Shown here one piece after another: positions 1 through 6,663 of a stretch of 34,628 bases of DNA. This DNA comes from Candidatus Planktophila sp. (GTDB taxonomy: Bacteria > Actinomycetota > Actinomycetes > Nanopelagicales > Nanopelagicaceae): contig JAUSFN010000042.1 of the NCBI GenBank assembly GCA_030649935.1, forward strand, positions 1 through 34,628, written 5' to 3'. The position numbers and the translations under genes are program-made. Under the pieces are notes generated by a model, which was given only the letters and a program-made list of their open reading frames with translations, was not told the origin of the DNA and searched no databases. Every line of letters starts with the position of its first letter. The first letter of the stretch is position 1.

Positions 1-2
1 CG

Positions 3-245
3 ATTGGAATTAAAGGAATTGGGTCTGATTTCGGTTGGAATATTGCGACCTTAGGAAGATCCTTACTCGTCATTCTTATTTACTCCGTAGTAATTCTTCT
101 TTTGAAACCGACGGTCACCCCTTATATCGGCCCTGATTCAAACTCGTTGCCAAAAAGCCGCCTTAAAATAATTCTGACCTTCTTGTCTATTGTTTTCGTA
201 GCGTTTCTTTTTCTAACAGCTATTGGAATATCTATTGACTTTTGA
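3..245 (+). CDS. C-terminal part of a small multi-pass membrane protein (cut by window edge)
   Basis: An open frame enters from the left edge and stops at TGA 243-245, giving 80 visible residues. They begin IGIKGIGSDFGWN and contain two hydrophobic stretches (about residues 20-35 and 56-75), so this is the tail of an integral membrane protein of unknown function. It is clearly homologous to the end of the complete membrane protein at 1769-2392, which has the same GSDFGWN and TLGRSLL motifs and lies in the opposite orientation. The start codon and N-terminal half lie outside the window. I do not recognise a named family. Confidence 0.75.
   Translation: MGIKGIGSDFGWNIATLGRSLLVILIYSVVILLLKPTVTPYIGPDSNSLPKSRLKIILTFLSIVFVAFLFLTAIGISIDF
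9..130 (+). repeat. Inverted paralogous segment, copy 1 (partner 1881-2002)
   Basis: This stretch, inside the truncated membrane-protein gene, matches the minus strand of 1881-2002 at roughly 99 of 122 positions by eye. One run of 18 identical bases ends in GGTTGGAAT. It is a coding paralogy rather than a mobile-element end. Confidence 0.75.
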
Positions 246-288
246 CATACAAATAATATTTAAAACTGTCCCAAGGGCGCAATTGGCA

Positions 289-325
289 TTGATGTCATAG
301 AAAGAGCTTTGATAGAATTGATACT
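289..325 (+). promoter_or_regulatory. Promoter of the DUF1801 gene, leaderless
   Basis: A -35-like TTGATG (289-294) and a -10 TAGAAT (313-318) are separated by 18 bases. The -10 box ends 7 bases before the GTG start at 326, so transcription should begin at or next to the start codon. No Shine-Dalgarno sequence is seen. Confidence 0.5.
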
Positions 326-760
326 GTGACCTATACCAATAAGACACAGCCAACTGCAATTACTCCTGAAAATTATTTGGAGGAAAACTTTGCCCAGAAT
401 TCGCAACTGCGAAAAGAAGCATTAGCGCTAGTCGATTTCTATACCAAAGTTACTGGCTCACCGTGTGTAATGTGGAATAAGCTCTTCGGTTTTGGAAAAT
501 ATCAATATCTTGATAGTAAGGGCGGGGAACATGAATATATGATGACCGGTTTTGCAATTTCCTCAACTGGATTTACTCTTTATAACTTAATGGGTTGGGA
601 ACAATATAAAAAGGATCTTGAAAATCTAGGCAAGCACAAGTTCTCGGGCAAATCTTGCTTGGCAATAAAAAGTTTAGAAGGTATTAACCTTAAGATATTA
701 GGGCTGGTAATGAAGCGATCACTTGCCGATATGAAGAAAAATTACAGAACAGAGAAGTAA
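326..760 (+). CDS. DUF1801 (YdhG-like) domain protein
   Basis: This 144-residue soluble protein matches the DUF1801 fold along its length. It has an N-terminal helix of the EALALVDFYTKVTG type, the core CVMWNKLFGFGKYQY, then TGFAISSTGFTLYNLMGW, and the typical ending GKHKFSGKSCLAIKSLEGI followed by a short helix. Members of this family are small proteins with a frataxin-like fold; the biochemical role is mostly unknown. The start is GTG at 326, supported by a -10 box 7 bases upstream. It stands alone between the truncated membrane gene and the convergent aldolase. Family assignment is good; function is not known. Confidence 0.8.
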   Translation: MTYTNKTQPTAITPENYLEENFAQNSQLRKEALALVDFYTKVTGSPCVMWNKLFGFGKYQYLDSKGGEHEYMMTGFAISSTGFTLYNLMGWEQYKKDLENLGKHKFSGKSCLAIKSLEGINLKILGLVMKRSLADMKKNYRTEK

Positions 761-844
761 TATCAGCCCATATTTTGTGATTCGACTTATGCCAAGCTTT
801 AGTCAGACTATTTTTTAGCCTTGTTTTGAGTGCAACAAAATCAA

Positions 845-1735
845 TTAATTAACTTTAATTGTTGAAGCGTCAAATATGCTCTGAATAGATTCATCGAGAA
901 CTGAGTCGAATTCACTCTCACTTTGATGTGCGTTTAAACCCTCTGTCAAAGCCCGCGAAAAACTGGCCACCAAATCAGGATTTTGGGCTAAAAGCTCGTT
1001 CGCTTTCTCGCGTGAATATCCCCCAGAAAGGGCCACGACTCTTAGAGCGCGTGGGTGTGAGGCTAATTCAGAGTAGAAACCAATCGTGCTAGGTAGCGTT
1101 AATTTAAGCATCACACTTTGGTCCCCGGTAAGTGAATTCAAACGCGTCATTAGTGACTGCTTAAGAAGCACTTCCGCAGCAGCTTTGTCTGGGCTTTTGA
1201 TATCTACCTCAGGCTCGATTATGGGAGTTAGGTTCTCTTGCAAAATCTTTACCGCGATTTCAAATTGCTGTTGCACGCAGCTTTCAATGCCTTGCCTGTT
1301 TGCTAATTTAATTACTGAGCGCATCTTCGTCCCAAAAACTTGATGGGATCTAGCATTATTGAGCCTTTGCTCTAATTGTGGGATTGGTTTCATTAATTGC
1401 ACGCCATCCTCCTCTTCAAGAAGACCATTATCAATCTTAAGAAAGGGAACTATGCCTTTCCGATTCCATAGGTATTCAGCAGCCCCCATTCCTTCAATCT
1501 CTCTATTCATTGTCATTTCAAAGAGAATCACTCCGAGAATTCGATCACTTGTAAAAACCGGGCTCTTGATTATGCGAGAGCGCATCGCATGAACGAGGTC
1601 AAACATTTCAGCTTCGTTTGAGTAGGAACTCTCCTCTATGCCATAGAGTTTTAATGCCTTAGGAGTACTCCCGCCACTTTGATCCAAGGCGGCAATAAAA
1701 CCACTCCCCTCACGAACTCTCTCCAACTGCTCCAT
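845..1735 (-). CDS. fda: Class I fructose-bisphosphate aldolase
   Basis: Reversible cleavage of fructose-1,6-bisphosphate to glyceraldehyde-3-phosphate and dihydroxyacetone phosphate through a Schiff base, in the cytosol. The 296-residue product has the class I signatures: ALDQSGGSTPKAL near the N-terminus, FLKIDNGL in the middle, EPEVDI, and the strand VMLKLTLP that carries the probable Schiff-base lysine, followed by ALSGGYSREKAN, the phosphate-binding part. The length equals that of the Staphylococcus-type FdaB family. A TTG at 1741 extends the frame, but AAGGAG lies 7 bases before the ATG at 1735, which I take as the start. It follows the membrane protein gene at 1769-2392 on the same strand by 33 bases, so the two may be cotranscribed. 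Actinobacteria more often use class II aldolase, so this may be an additional enzyme. Confidence 0.93.
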   Translation of the reverse strand: MEQLERVREGSGFIAALDQSGGSTPKALKLYGIEESSYSNEAEMFDLVHAMRSRIIKSPVFTSDRILGVILFEMTMNREIEGMGAAEYLWNRKGIVPFLKIDNGLLEEEDGVQLMKPIPQLEQRLNNARSHQVFGTKMRSVIKLANRQGIESCVQQQFEIAVKILQENLTPIIEPEVDIKSPDKAAAEVLLKQSLMTRLNSLTGDQSVMLKLTLPSTIGFYSELASHPRALRVVALSGGYSREKANELLAQNPDLVASFSRALTEGLNAHQSESEFDSVLDESIQSIFDASTIKVN

Positions 1736-1768
1736 ACTCAAACTCCTTTCGCATCAGGAAAAAGTAGA

Positions 1769-2392
1769 TTAACTTGAAGACATTACAAAAACTTTAAGCA
1801 CAAAAAACGCCACCACAATAGTAAAGATTGCTACGAGAATTAATTTAAGGCGCTTTGTTAGTACTACTTTCGAAGCGTTACCTACATAAGGGGTAAGAGT
1901 TGGTCCCAACAGAAGAATCACCACGGAGTAAATGAGAATGAAGAGTAGGGATCTTCCTAGGGTTATAAAATTCCAACCGAAATCAGATCCAATTTCCTTG
2001 ATTTGAATAATAGGAATTACAAAACTAATTATTAAAAGCGCAATCCGCACTTTTTTATCCATTTTTTTTCGCCAGATTGCTATCGACGCCAATATGACGG
2101 TTGGAAACATTACAGCTCCAGCTGCTGTAAAAAGTGGAAGGGTGAAAAAAGCTCCCACCCCTCTTATGACAGAGGTAAGGCTTCTAGATAATAATCTCCT
2201 TCTCAAGACATAAATAGTTGCTTGAGTAGTAGTAAAAATCGTAAAGGAAATGATTATGCCTAATGTTCCACCCCAGGAAAACTCCGGGTCAGTTGAAATC
2301 CATCTCATCCAAAGGCGTGCAATGATCCCTAGGGCTAGGCCGCCAAAAACTGCGGCAAGAATTATCTTCCAGCCTTTTTGGGCCACAATCAT
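1769..2392 (-). CDS. Uncharacterised multi-pass membrane protein
   Basis: A 207-residue hydrophobic protein with about six predicted membrane segments: around residues 9-25, 40-62, 84-107, 115-130, 145-165 and 184-203. A short basic cytoplasmic loop (WRKKMDKKVR) sits in the middle. No catalytic motif is apparent and I do not recognise a family. The C-terminal 80 residues are strongly similar to the truncated plus-strand gene at the left window edge. A well-placed promoter precedes it, and the aldolase gene follows 33 bases downstream. The function is unknown, and association with the aldolase is only by position. Confidence 0.75.
   Translation of the reverse strand: MIVAQKGWKIILAAVFGGLALGIIARLWMRWISTDPEFSWGGTLGIIISFTIFTTTQATIYVLRRRLLSRSLTSVIRGVGAFFTLPLFTAAGAVMFPTVILASIAIWRKKMDKKVRIALLIISFVIPIIQIKEIGSDFGWNFITLGRSLLFILIYSVVILLLGPTLTPYVGNASKVVLTKRLKLILVAIFTIVVAFFVLKVFVMSSS
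1881..2002 (-). repeat. Inverted paralogous segment, copy 2 (partner 9-130)
   Basis: Minus-strand copy of the segment at 9-130, about 81 percent identical by eye, within the complete membrane-protein gene. Confidence 0.75.
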
Positions 2393-2427
2393 TCCTACAC
2401 GCTAATAGCCGCGAGAGCGCTTTTCAA
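2393..2427 (-). promoter_or_regulatory. Leaderless promoter of the membrane protein / aldolase unit
   Basis: Read on the minus strand: TTGAAA (2427-2422), a 17-base spacer, TAGCGT (2404-2399), 6 bases, then the ATG at 2392. The -35 box matches consensus at five of six positions, making this one of the better promoters in the window. Confidence 0.6.
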
Positions 2428-2527
2428 GAGGGTTGAGCCCTTGATCAAAACGGGTAGTTCTCTTGTTCATCGATTGCCAGATCCAGCCCGTAGAAAAATG
2501 CAAGCAGTCGGTCATGTAAAGTGGGAT

Positions 2528-3049
2528 TTAAATAAAGAGGAGCTGGGCGTTCGCTGTAATCTCCATGAAATCTGAGGCGCTAATAATGCCTTCGACGTCA
2601 TCACGCAAATCAAGTTCACTCACTTTGTTCATATCCGCTGATAAACGACATGCCCACAAATGCCCTCCGGATGCCACGATCTGATCTAAGAAATCAGGGA
2701 CATCGGGGATTTGTAAATCGGCCAACTGTTTTTTCAACATCTTGGTTGCCATCGCAGTCATACCTGGTGCCGGCATAACGGCCTGCGGAATATGTAGATT
2801 GGTACCCGGCAAATGCATTGCTGTGTTACCAGCAGGTGAGAATTGCAAATCGTTCATACGGGATTTAATAATCATGTCAAAGCCCCAGAAAGTAAAGAAG
2901 ATATGTGTTTCAATACCTTCGCCTAGGGCGGCATTACCCAAAATCAATCCTGGGTATGCCATATCAAGATTTCCCTTTGAACAGATAATGGCTAATTTGC
3001 GGTCAGTACTATCCCCGCCAAAATTTGGAACAATTGCAGGTGTAGTCAT
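2528..3049 (-). CDS. DsrE2-type (DsrE/DsrF/DrsH-like) sulfur-carrier protein
   Basis: DsrE-family proteins carry persulfide sulfur on a conserved cysteine in cytosolic relays. This 173-residue protein has the DsrE2 signature: a beta strand ending in IICSKGNLDMAYPGL (Cys23), the FFTFWGFDMI segment, the PGM.AMATKMLKKQ stretch, a second conserved cysteine in HLWACRLSADM (Cys134), and the closing DDVEGIISASDF. A strong AAAGGAG precedes the ATG. It is the last gene of the sqr - dsrC-like - dsrE2 operon, 11 bases after its upstream neighbour. DsrE2 proteins commonly sit with rhodanese, TusA or heterodisulfide-reductase-like genes; none of those is visible here. In context it probably accepts sulfane sulfur made by the quinone oxidoreductase. 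Confidence 0.88.
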   Translation of the reverse strand: MTTPAIVPNFGGDSTDRKLAIICSKGNLDMAYPGLILGNAALGEGIETHIFFTFWGFDMIIKSRMNDLQFSPAGNTAMHLPGTNLHIPQAVMPAPGMTAMATKMLKKQLADLQIPDVPDFLDQIVASGGHLWACRLSADMNKVSELDLRDDVEGIISASDFMEITANAQLLFI

Positions 3050-3060
3050 TTCATTCTCCT

Positions 3061-3375
3061 TTAGACGCAGCCCTTAGGCTTTGGAAGTCCAGCTATATAA
3101 GACATTTTCTTGGCAGGTTTCTTTGGAAATAATTCAAACTGTTCTTTAATCGGAAAACCACCAACAGTTTGGGTATGGCGAGACGTGGATGATTCACCCT
3201 CTTTTTTAAAGTCATCTCTTAAGAAGTGAATGACCTCCCAATGGCGGGGAGTTAGTTCGATTTCTACTTGTGCAGCAAGTACTTTTGCAATTTCATCGCT
3301 CCACTCGTCATAGACGGTCATGAAACCCTCATCGTTGACGGTGACTTGCTTGCCTGCAATTTCAATTGTTGGCAT
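3061..3375 (-). CDS. DsrC/TusE-family sulfur relay protein with a single C-terminal cysteine
   Basis: DsrC/TusE proteins carry sulfur on a flexible C-terminal arm. The 104-residue product has the family core (GFMTVYDEW, then LTPRHWEVIHFLRDDF) and the diagnostic ending IAGLPKPKGCV, with the penultimate cysteine (Cys103). The second redox cysteine of true DsrC, eleven residues before the last, is replaced by Ser92, so the protein cannot form the intramolecular trisulfide described for dissimilatory DsrC and is TusE-like in this respect. Its start overlaps the end of sqr by 14 bases, with GGAGAG upstream of the ATG, and dsrE2 follows after 11 bases. It probably passes sulfur between Sqr-derived polysulfide and DsrE2; the direction is inferred. 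Confidence 0.88.
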   Translation of the reverse strand: MPTIEIAGKQVTVNDEGFMTVYDEWSDEIAKVLAAQVEIELTPRHWEVIHFLRDDFKKEGESSTSRHTQTVGGFPIKEQFELFPKKPAKKMSYIAGLPKPKGCV

Positions 3376-4633
3376 TTAATCTCTCCTTTTCTTTTCTAGT
3401 TACTTGGACTTTTCCAGCCATTGACATCAGTGCCGGAATTGGTAGATAACGACCTTTGAGCAATATGTTCCAATAGATCCATCGGAAGGCTAACTTCCCG
3501 ATGTGATTGAGGCGACTCTCCTTAAGCAATGCCAATGGACCAATCACTGGGATTGGGAATTTTCCGGTTAGGGGTTCCACCTCGTAATTAAAGTCAATTA
3601 ATAAGCCTTTGCCGTTTCCCGATTCTATAAAGCAGTTGGCATGGCCATCGAAGTTATGGGTCATTGGGCGGCCATTGACATAGTCAACAAAATTTTCTGA
3701 AAATAAGTCGACGGCAAAGTGTGCTACCGAGCCGGCTTTAGATGCAGGAATATTGGAGGCATCACCTAATACAAAGATATTGGGATAAGCATCTGATAGG
3801 AAATTACGCTTATCAACTGGAACATAGTTGAGTTCATTGCCTAATCCAGAGCGTTCAATAAAATCAGCACCCATATTCAGTGGAACAGTTACGAGTAAAT
3901 CAAAAGCAACCTCTCGCTCATCCATTGAGACCATCGTCTTAGCTTCAACATCAATATGCTCGATTACAAAATCTGACTCCAATGAAATTTTACGCTCATT
4001 GAGCATCATCCCAAGATGCTTAGACGCAACGGGTTTAGTGAAAGCACCTTCTAGTGGGGTTACAAATACAATCTCAACCTTGTCGCGGATTCCTCGCTTT
4101 TCAAAGTAGGCATCGGCGAGAAATGTAAATTCAAGTGGAGCAACTGGACACTTAATCGGCATCTCAGTGATATGAACAACTAAGCGGCCACTGTTAAAAT
4201 TCTTAAGTGCATCACGCAGCGCAGTTGCGCCAGCCAATGTATAGAAATCAAAAACGCTCTTGTACCAAATGGCAGGATCACTCATGCCAAGAGTTTGATC
4301 CGGGCGTGGAGTCGTACCAGATGCAATTACTAAGTAGTCATACCCAATTTCACGTCCATCTTTAAAGAAGGTTTTATTGAGTGTTGGATCAACTTTTTCA
4401 ATCTCGGCTTGAATAAAGTTAACTCCCTTAGGAAAAAAACTTTGGCGTTTTTTAATTAACTGCTCAGGTTCATACGTTCCAAAGGGCATTAACAATAACC
4501 CTGGCTGATAAATGTGTTCAGTCTCTTGGTCGACTACTGTTATTTCCCATGCATCTTTAGGAAGCTTTTTTCTAAGTTTATTGACAACCATCGTGCCAGC
4601 GGCGCCTGCACCCAAGACGAGTAATTTTTTCAT
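3362..4633 (-). CDS. sqr: Sulfide:quinone oxidoreductase-like FAD flavoprotein
   Basis: Membrane-associated flavoenzyme expected to oxidise sulfide to sulfane sulfur or polysulfide and reduce quinone. The N-terminus has the dinucleotide fold LLVLGAGAAGT (residues 4-14), the second motif YDYLVIASGTTPRP (98-111) and the FAD-binding NIFVLGDASNIP (285-296). Two cysteines are well placed for catalysis: Cys162 in MPIKCPVAPLE and Cys334 in HANCFIESG. The C-terminal part, with aromatic and basic patches (LAFRWIYWNILLKGRYLPIP), suits monotopic membrane binding. A frame start exists at 4651, but GGAGG lies 8 bases before the ATG at 4633, which I choose; this gives 423 residues. It heads the operon with the DsrC-like and DsrE2 genes. 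The precise Sqr subtype is not decidable by eye, and a related disulfide reductase role is possible. Confidence 0.85.
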   Translation of the reverse strand: MKKLLVLGAGAAGTMVVNKLRKKLPKDAWEITVVDQETEHIYQPGLLLMPFGTYEPEQLIKKRQSFFPKGVNFIQAEIEKVDPTLNKTFFKDGREIGYDYLVIASGTTPRPDQTLGMSDPAIWYKSVFDFYTLAGATALRDALKNFNSGRLVVHITEMPIKCPVAPLEFTFLADAYFEKRGIRDKVEIVFVTPLEGAFTKPVASKHLGMMLNERKISLESDFVIEHIDVEAKTMVSMDEREVAFDLLVTVPLNMGADFIERSGLGNELNYVPVDKRNFLSDAYPNIFVLGDASNIPASKAGSVAHFAVDLFSENFVDYVNGRPMTHNFDGHANCFIESGNGKGLLIDFNYEVEPLTGKFPIPVIGPLALLKESRLNHIGKLAFRWIYWNILLKGRYLPIPALMSMAGKVQVTRKEKERLNANN

Positions 4634-4794
4634 TGACTTTCCCTCCGTCATTTTTAGCCTACTCCCTAGTCAAAAAAAACGTAGAGATACAGAAGTGATT
4701 TAGGTCGCCTGCTACTTTCGCGCTCAATATCAATGGATTTTCTAGAATTTTCGAGGGGCTATCTCTCAAAAGTCAATTTGTGGGATAGTTGGGC

Positions 4795-5649
4795 ATGAAC
4801 CAAAAGTTACTAGTAAACAAAAAATGGAGTTCGCGTGATGCAAAGCGTTGCATTGTTATTCCGACAGATTTGGATCATAAGTATTCACGTGGAACTCTTG
4901 GAGTGATTACTGGATCAGCACAGTATCCAGGTGCGGCAGTTCTATCAACGTCGGCTGCAGCTGCAACAGGAGTTGGCATGATTCGATTTCATAGCTCCTC
5001 AGGTTTGGCCCATTTAGTTCTGCATGCCACACCCTCGGTAGTTGTTCAACCCGGCAAAGTTGCAGCATGGTTAATTGGCTCCGGGATACCCTCTAAAAAA
5101 TATTCAGATGTGTCTACGTGGCTTCGCCATCGCTGGTTCACACTTGCAAAATCTCAATCAGTTCCTACAGTTCTAGATGCTGGCGCTCTCTTTTTGGCAG
5201 GATCATTAGAACAACCAACGCTAATTACTCCGCATAGCGCCGAACTTTCAGCCTTACTTACATCGCGCGGTGTCCCTGTGTCATTGGAGGCAATTGAGGG
5301 TGATCCTAAGAAGTGGGTACAGGGAGCTGCAAAAACTTTAGGGGTAACAGTTCTCTTAAAAGGAGCAATAACTTTCGTAGCTAACGATGAAATTTGTATC
5401 GAACTTCCCGTGGCTACTCCATGGTTAGCAACTGCTGGAACTGGTGATGTGCTCGCTGGCATTATTGGAGCTTTGGTCGCAACAAACACAATAGAAATAC
5501 TAAATGATAAAAATCGTTTAGCTGAAGTTGCTGCAACGGGAGCGCTCATACATGCACACTCTGCGATGAATTCATCTAGGGGTGGCCCTATCTCGGCGGA
5601 AATGATTGTGAAAGAGATATCTGGTGCCATCTCTCAAATACTTAATTAG
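4795..5649 (+). CDS. nnrD: ADP-dependent NAD(P)H-hydrate dehydratase
   Basis: Repairs damaged NADHX/NADPHX back to NAD(P)H using ADP. The 284-residue protein has the ribokinase-like motifs of the family: GVITGSAQYPGAAVLS near residues 35-52, the LITPHSAELSALL strand, LLKGAITFVA, and the nucleotide-binding signature WLATAGTGDVLAGIIGAL. It lacks the N-terminal epimerase domain found in fused bacterial YjeF/Nnr proteins, so this is a dehydratase-only form. A TTG at 4789 gives two more residues; I prefer ATG 4795. It diverges from sqr across a region of about 160 bases in which I see no clear promoter or operator beyond a short palindrome TTCTAGAA near 4739. An NnrE partner is not in the window. 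Confidence 0.9.
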   Translation: MNQKLLVNKKWSSRDAKRCIVIPTDLDHKYSRGTLGVITGSAQYPGAAVLSTSAAAATGVGMIRFHSSSGLAHLVLHATPSVVVQPGKVAAWLIGSGIPSKKYSDVSTWLRHRWFTLAKSQSVPTVLDAGALFLAGSLEQPTLITPHSAELSALLTSRGVPVSLEAIEGDPKKWVQGAAKTLGVTVLLKGAITFVANDEICIELPVATPWLATAGTGDVLAGIIGALVATNTIEILNDKNRLAEVAATGALIHAHSAMNSSRGGPISAEMIVKEISGAISQILN

Positions 5650-5684
5650 CATCTCTAAGTCGAGGTAAGAGTTTTCTTTCTTGT

Positions 5685-5696
5685 TACCCTGTTTAA
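5685..5696 (+). promoter_or_regulatory. -10 box of the response regulator gene, leaderless
   Basis: TACCCT at 5685-5690 is followed by 6 bases and then the ATG at 5697. No Shine-Dalgarno sequence is present, so a leaderless transcript is likely. I see no convincing -35 box. Confidence 0.5.
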
Positions 5697-6365
5697 ATGA
5701 ATGAGCGCGTGCTTGTTGTTATTGATGATGGATTCGAACTTTCTACGTTAGTTCCAGCGCTCAGATTGCACGAGATGGATATCATCGGTGAAGCTAGAAG
5801 TGAAAGTGTTGCACTCAATCTTCTCAATAGGCTCCAGCCCGATGTTGTTCTGTTAGATATGCATATCGCTGGTATCTCTGCAATTAAAATTGCCGTAAAA
5901 ATTCGTAAATCAAAACCCAAAGTTGGGATTGTTATATTAGAGAGTTGCTCGGATGTTCGCCTTCTAGGTGATCGCCACATTGATATTCCTGTTGGCACTA
6001 AAGTAATCCTCAAGAAATCGGCCACGGATCTCTTAGTTTTGTGTGCGGCGATTGCCGACTCTAAGATTTCGGCAAATGAAAACCATGAAGTTTCATGGAT
6101 AAATGGAAGTGTTTCCATAAAAGAAAGCTCTCTGCACGGCTTGCTCGCACAACTCACTGATGTGCAAGTTCAAACGCTTCGATTGGTGGCCGATGGTTTA
6201 ACAAATGCCCACATTGGTCGAGTTAGATATGTCAGTGAAAAGTCGGTTGAGCAGATCATCTCCCGTGTGGCTCAGGAGTTCAATATTCAGCAAGATCACA
6301 ATAAAAACATGCGTGTCCAGTTAGTCAATGAGTATTACAAGTGGTTGGGCGCGCCTCACCACTAA
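5697..6365 (+). CDS. REC-LuxR (NarL-type) response regulator
   Basis: A 222-residue transcription factor. The receiver domain (1-120) has the acidic pair Asp10-Asp11, the phosphoacceptor Asp54 in VVLLDMH, a Ser in the fourth strand (IVILES) and Lys in VILKK, so it looks phosphorylatable. The C-terminal LuxR helix-turn-helix (about 150-200) reads LTDVQVQTLRLVADGLTNAHIG followed by SEKSVEQIISRV. No histidine kinase gene is adjacent, so it is an orphan regulator here. The gene starts from its own leaderless promoter and is followed within 30 bases by the small gene at 6394 and the muramidase, which suggests a three-gene transcript. Its targets and signal are unknown; control of the muramidase is a guess from position. 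Confidence 0.87.
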   Translation: MNERVLVVIDDGFELSTLVPALRLHEMDIIGEARSESVALNLLNRLQPDVVLLDMHIAGISAIKIAVKIRKSKPKVGIVILESCSDVRLLGDRHIDIPVGTKVILKKSATDLLVLCAAIADSKISANENHEVSWINGSVSIKESSLHGLLAQLTDVQVQTLRLVADGLTNAHIGRVRYVSEKSVEQIISRVAQEFNIQQDHNKNMRVQLVNEYYKWLGAPHH

Positions 6366-6393
6366 CACCGAGAGCTCACAGAAATGGCGGGTA

Positions 6394-6663
6394 ATGTCGC
6401 CCACTATGGAGCTAGAAGAGATGCGAGGGCGTTGGAACGAGGTTCTCGATGCCCTATTGCTCCAGGATCGTGTTGCTTGGCTGGCTTTTTTCGATGCTCG
6501 GCTAGCCGATTTCGATGGAAAGACACTCACACTGGACTTTTCTGATAGTCGAAAGCTTGGTAGTGCCCACGAATACTCTGAGGCGAGAATTAGAGCGCAG
6601 CAATTGCTATCCCGATCCATACAATCTCTTTTTTCACTTGACGTTACAATTGTCGAGAAATGA
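6394..6663 (+). CDS. Small protein resembling the C-terminal domain of DnaX (tau/gamma)
   Basis: An 89-residue protein from ATG 6394 (a further ATG at 6406 is possible, and the frame is open back to 6328). The pattern RWNEVLDALLLQDRVAWLAFFDA, then DGKTLTLDF, then a helical end with LFSLDVTIVE recalls the C-terminal segment of actinobacterial DNA polymerase III subunits gamma/tau (W-x-E-V-L, R-x-x-W-L/I, D-G-x-T-L-T-L-x-F). The similarity is judged by eye and is moderate. It has no signal peptide or membrane segment. Its stop overlaps the ATG of the muramidase (ATGA), so the two are translationally coupled. As a stand-alone piece it could be a decoy or a diverged paralogue. Function unknown. 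Confidence 0.6.
   Translation: MSPTMELEEMRGRWNEVLDALLLQDRVAWLAFFDARLADFDGKTLTLDFSDSRKLGSAHEYSEARIRAQQLLSRSIQSLFSLDVTIVEK

Noticed and set aside
760-844. Bidirectional terminator between the DUF1801 and aldolase genes
   Set aside because: The TTGTT...AACAA pairing is only five weak pairs; no stable stem is seen.
2424-2444. Possible terminator hairpin (TCAA..GGG / CCCTTGA) downstream of dsrE2
   Set aside because: Only seven pairs with a 2-base bulge and no T-run on either strand; it lies at the -35 region of the next gene.
2378-2575. 65-codon plus-strand frame covering the gap between the membrane protein and dsrE2 genes
   Set aside because: No recognisable family and no ribosome site. It overlaps both neighbours on the other strand and covers the better-supported minus-strand promoter.
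4735-4775. Short palindrome TTCTAGAA and a TTTTCGAG...CTCTCAAAA pairing between sqr and nnrD as an operator
   Set aside because: The first is 8 bases and expected by chance in AT-rich DNA; the second is imperfect. No regulator gene is adjacent.
5154-5630. 158-codon minus-strand frame inside nnrD
   Set aside because: A shadow of the nnrD coding sequence. The plus-strand frame has clear family motifs and the antisense product resembles nothing.
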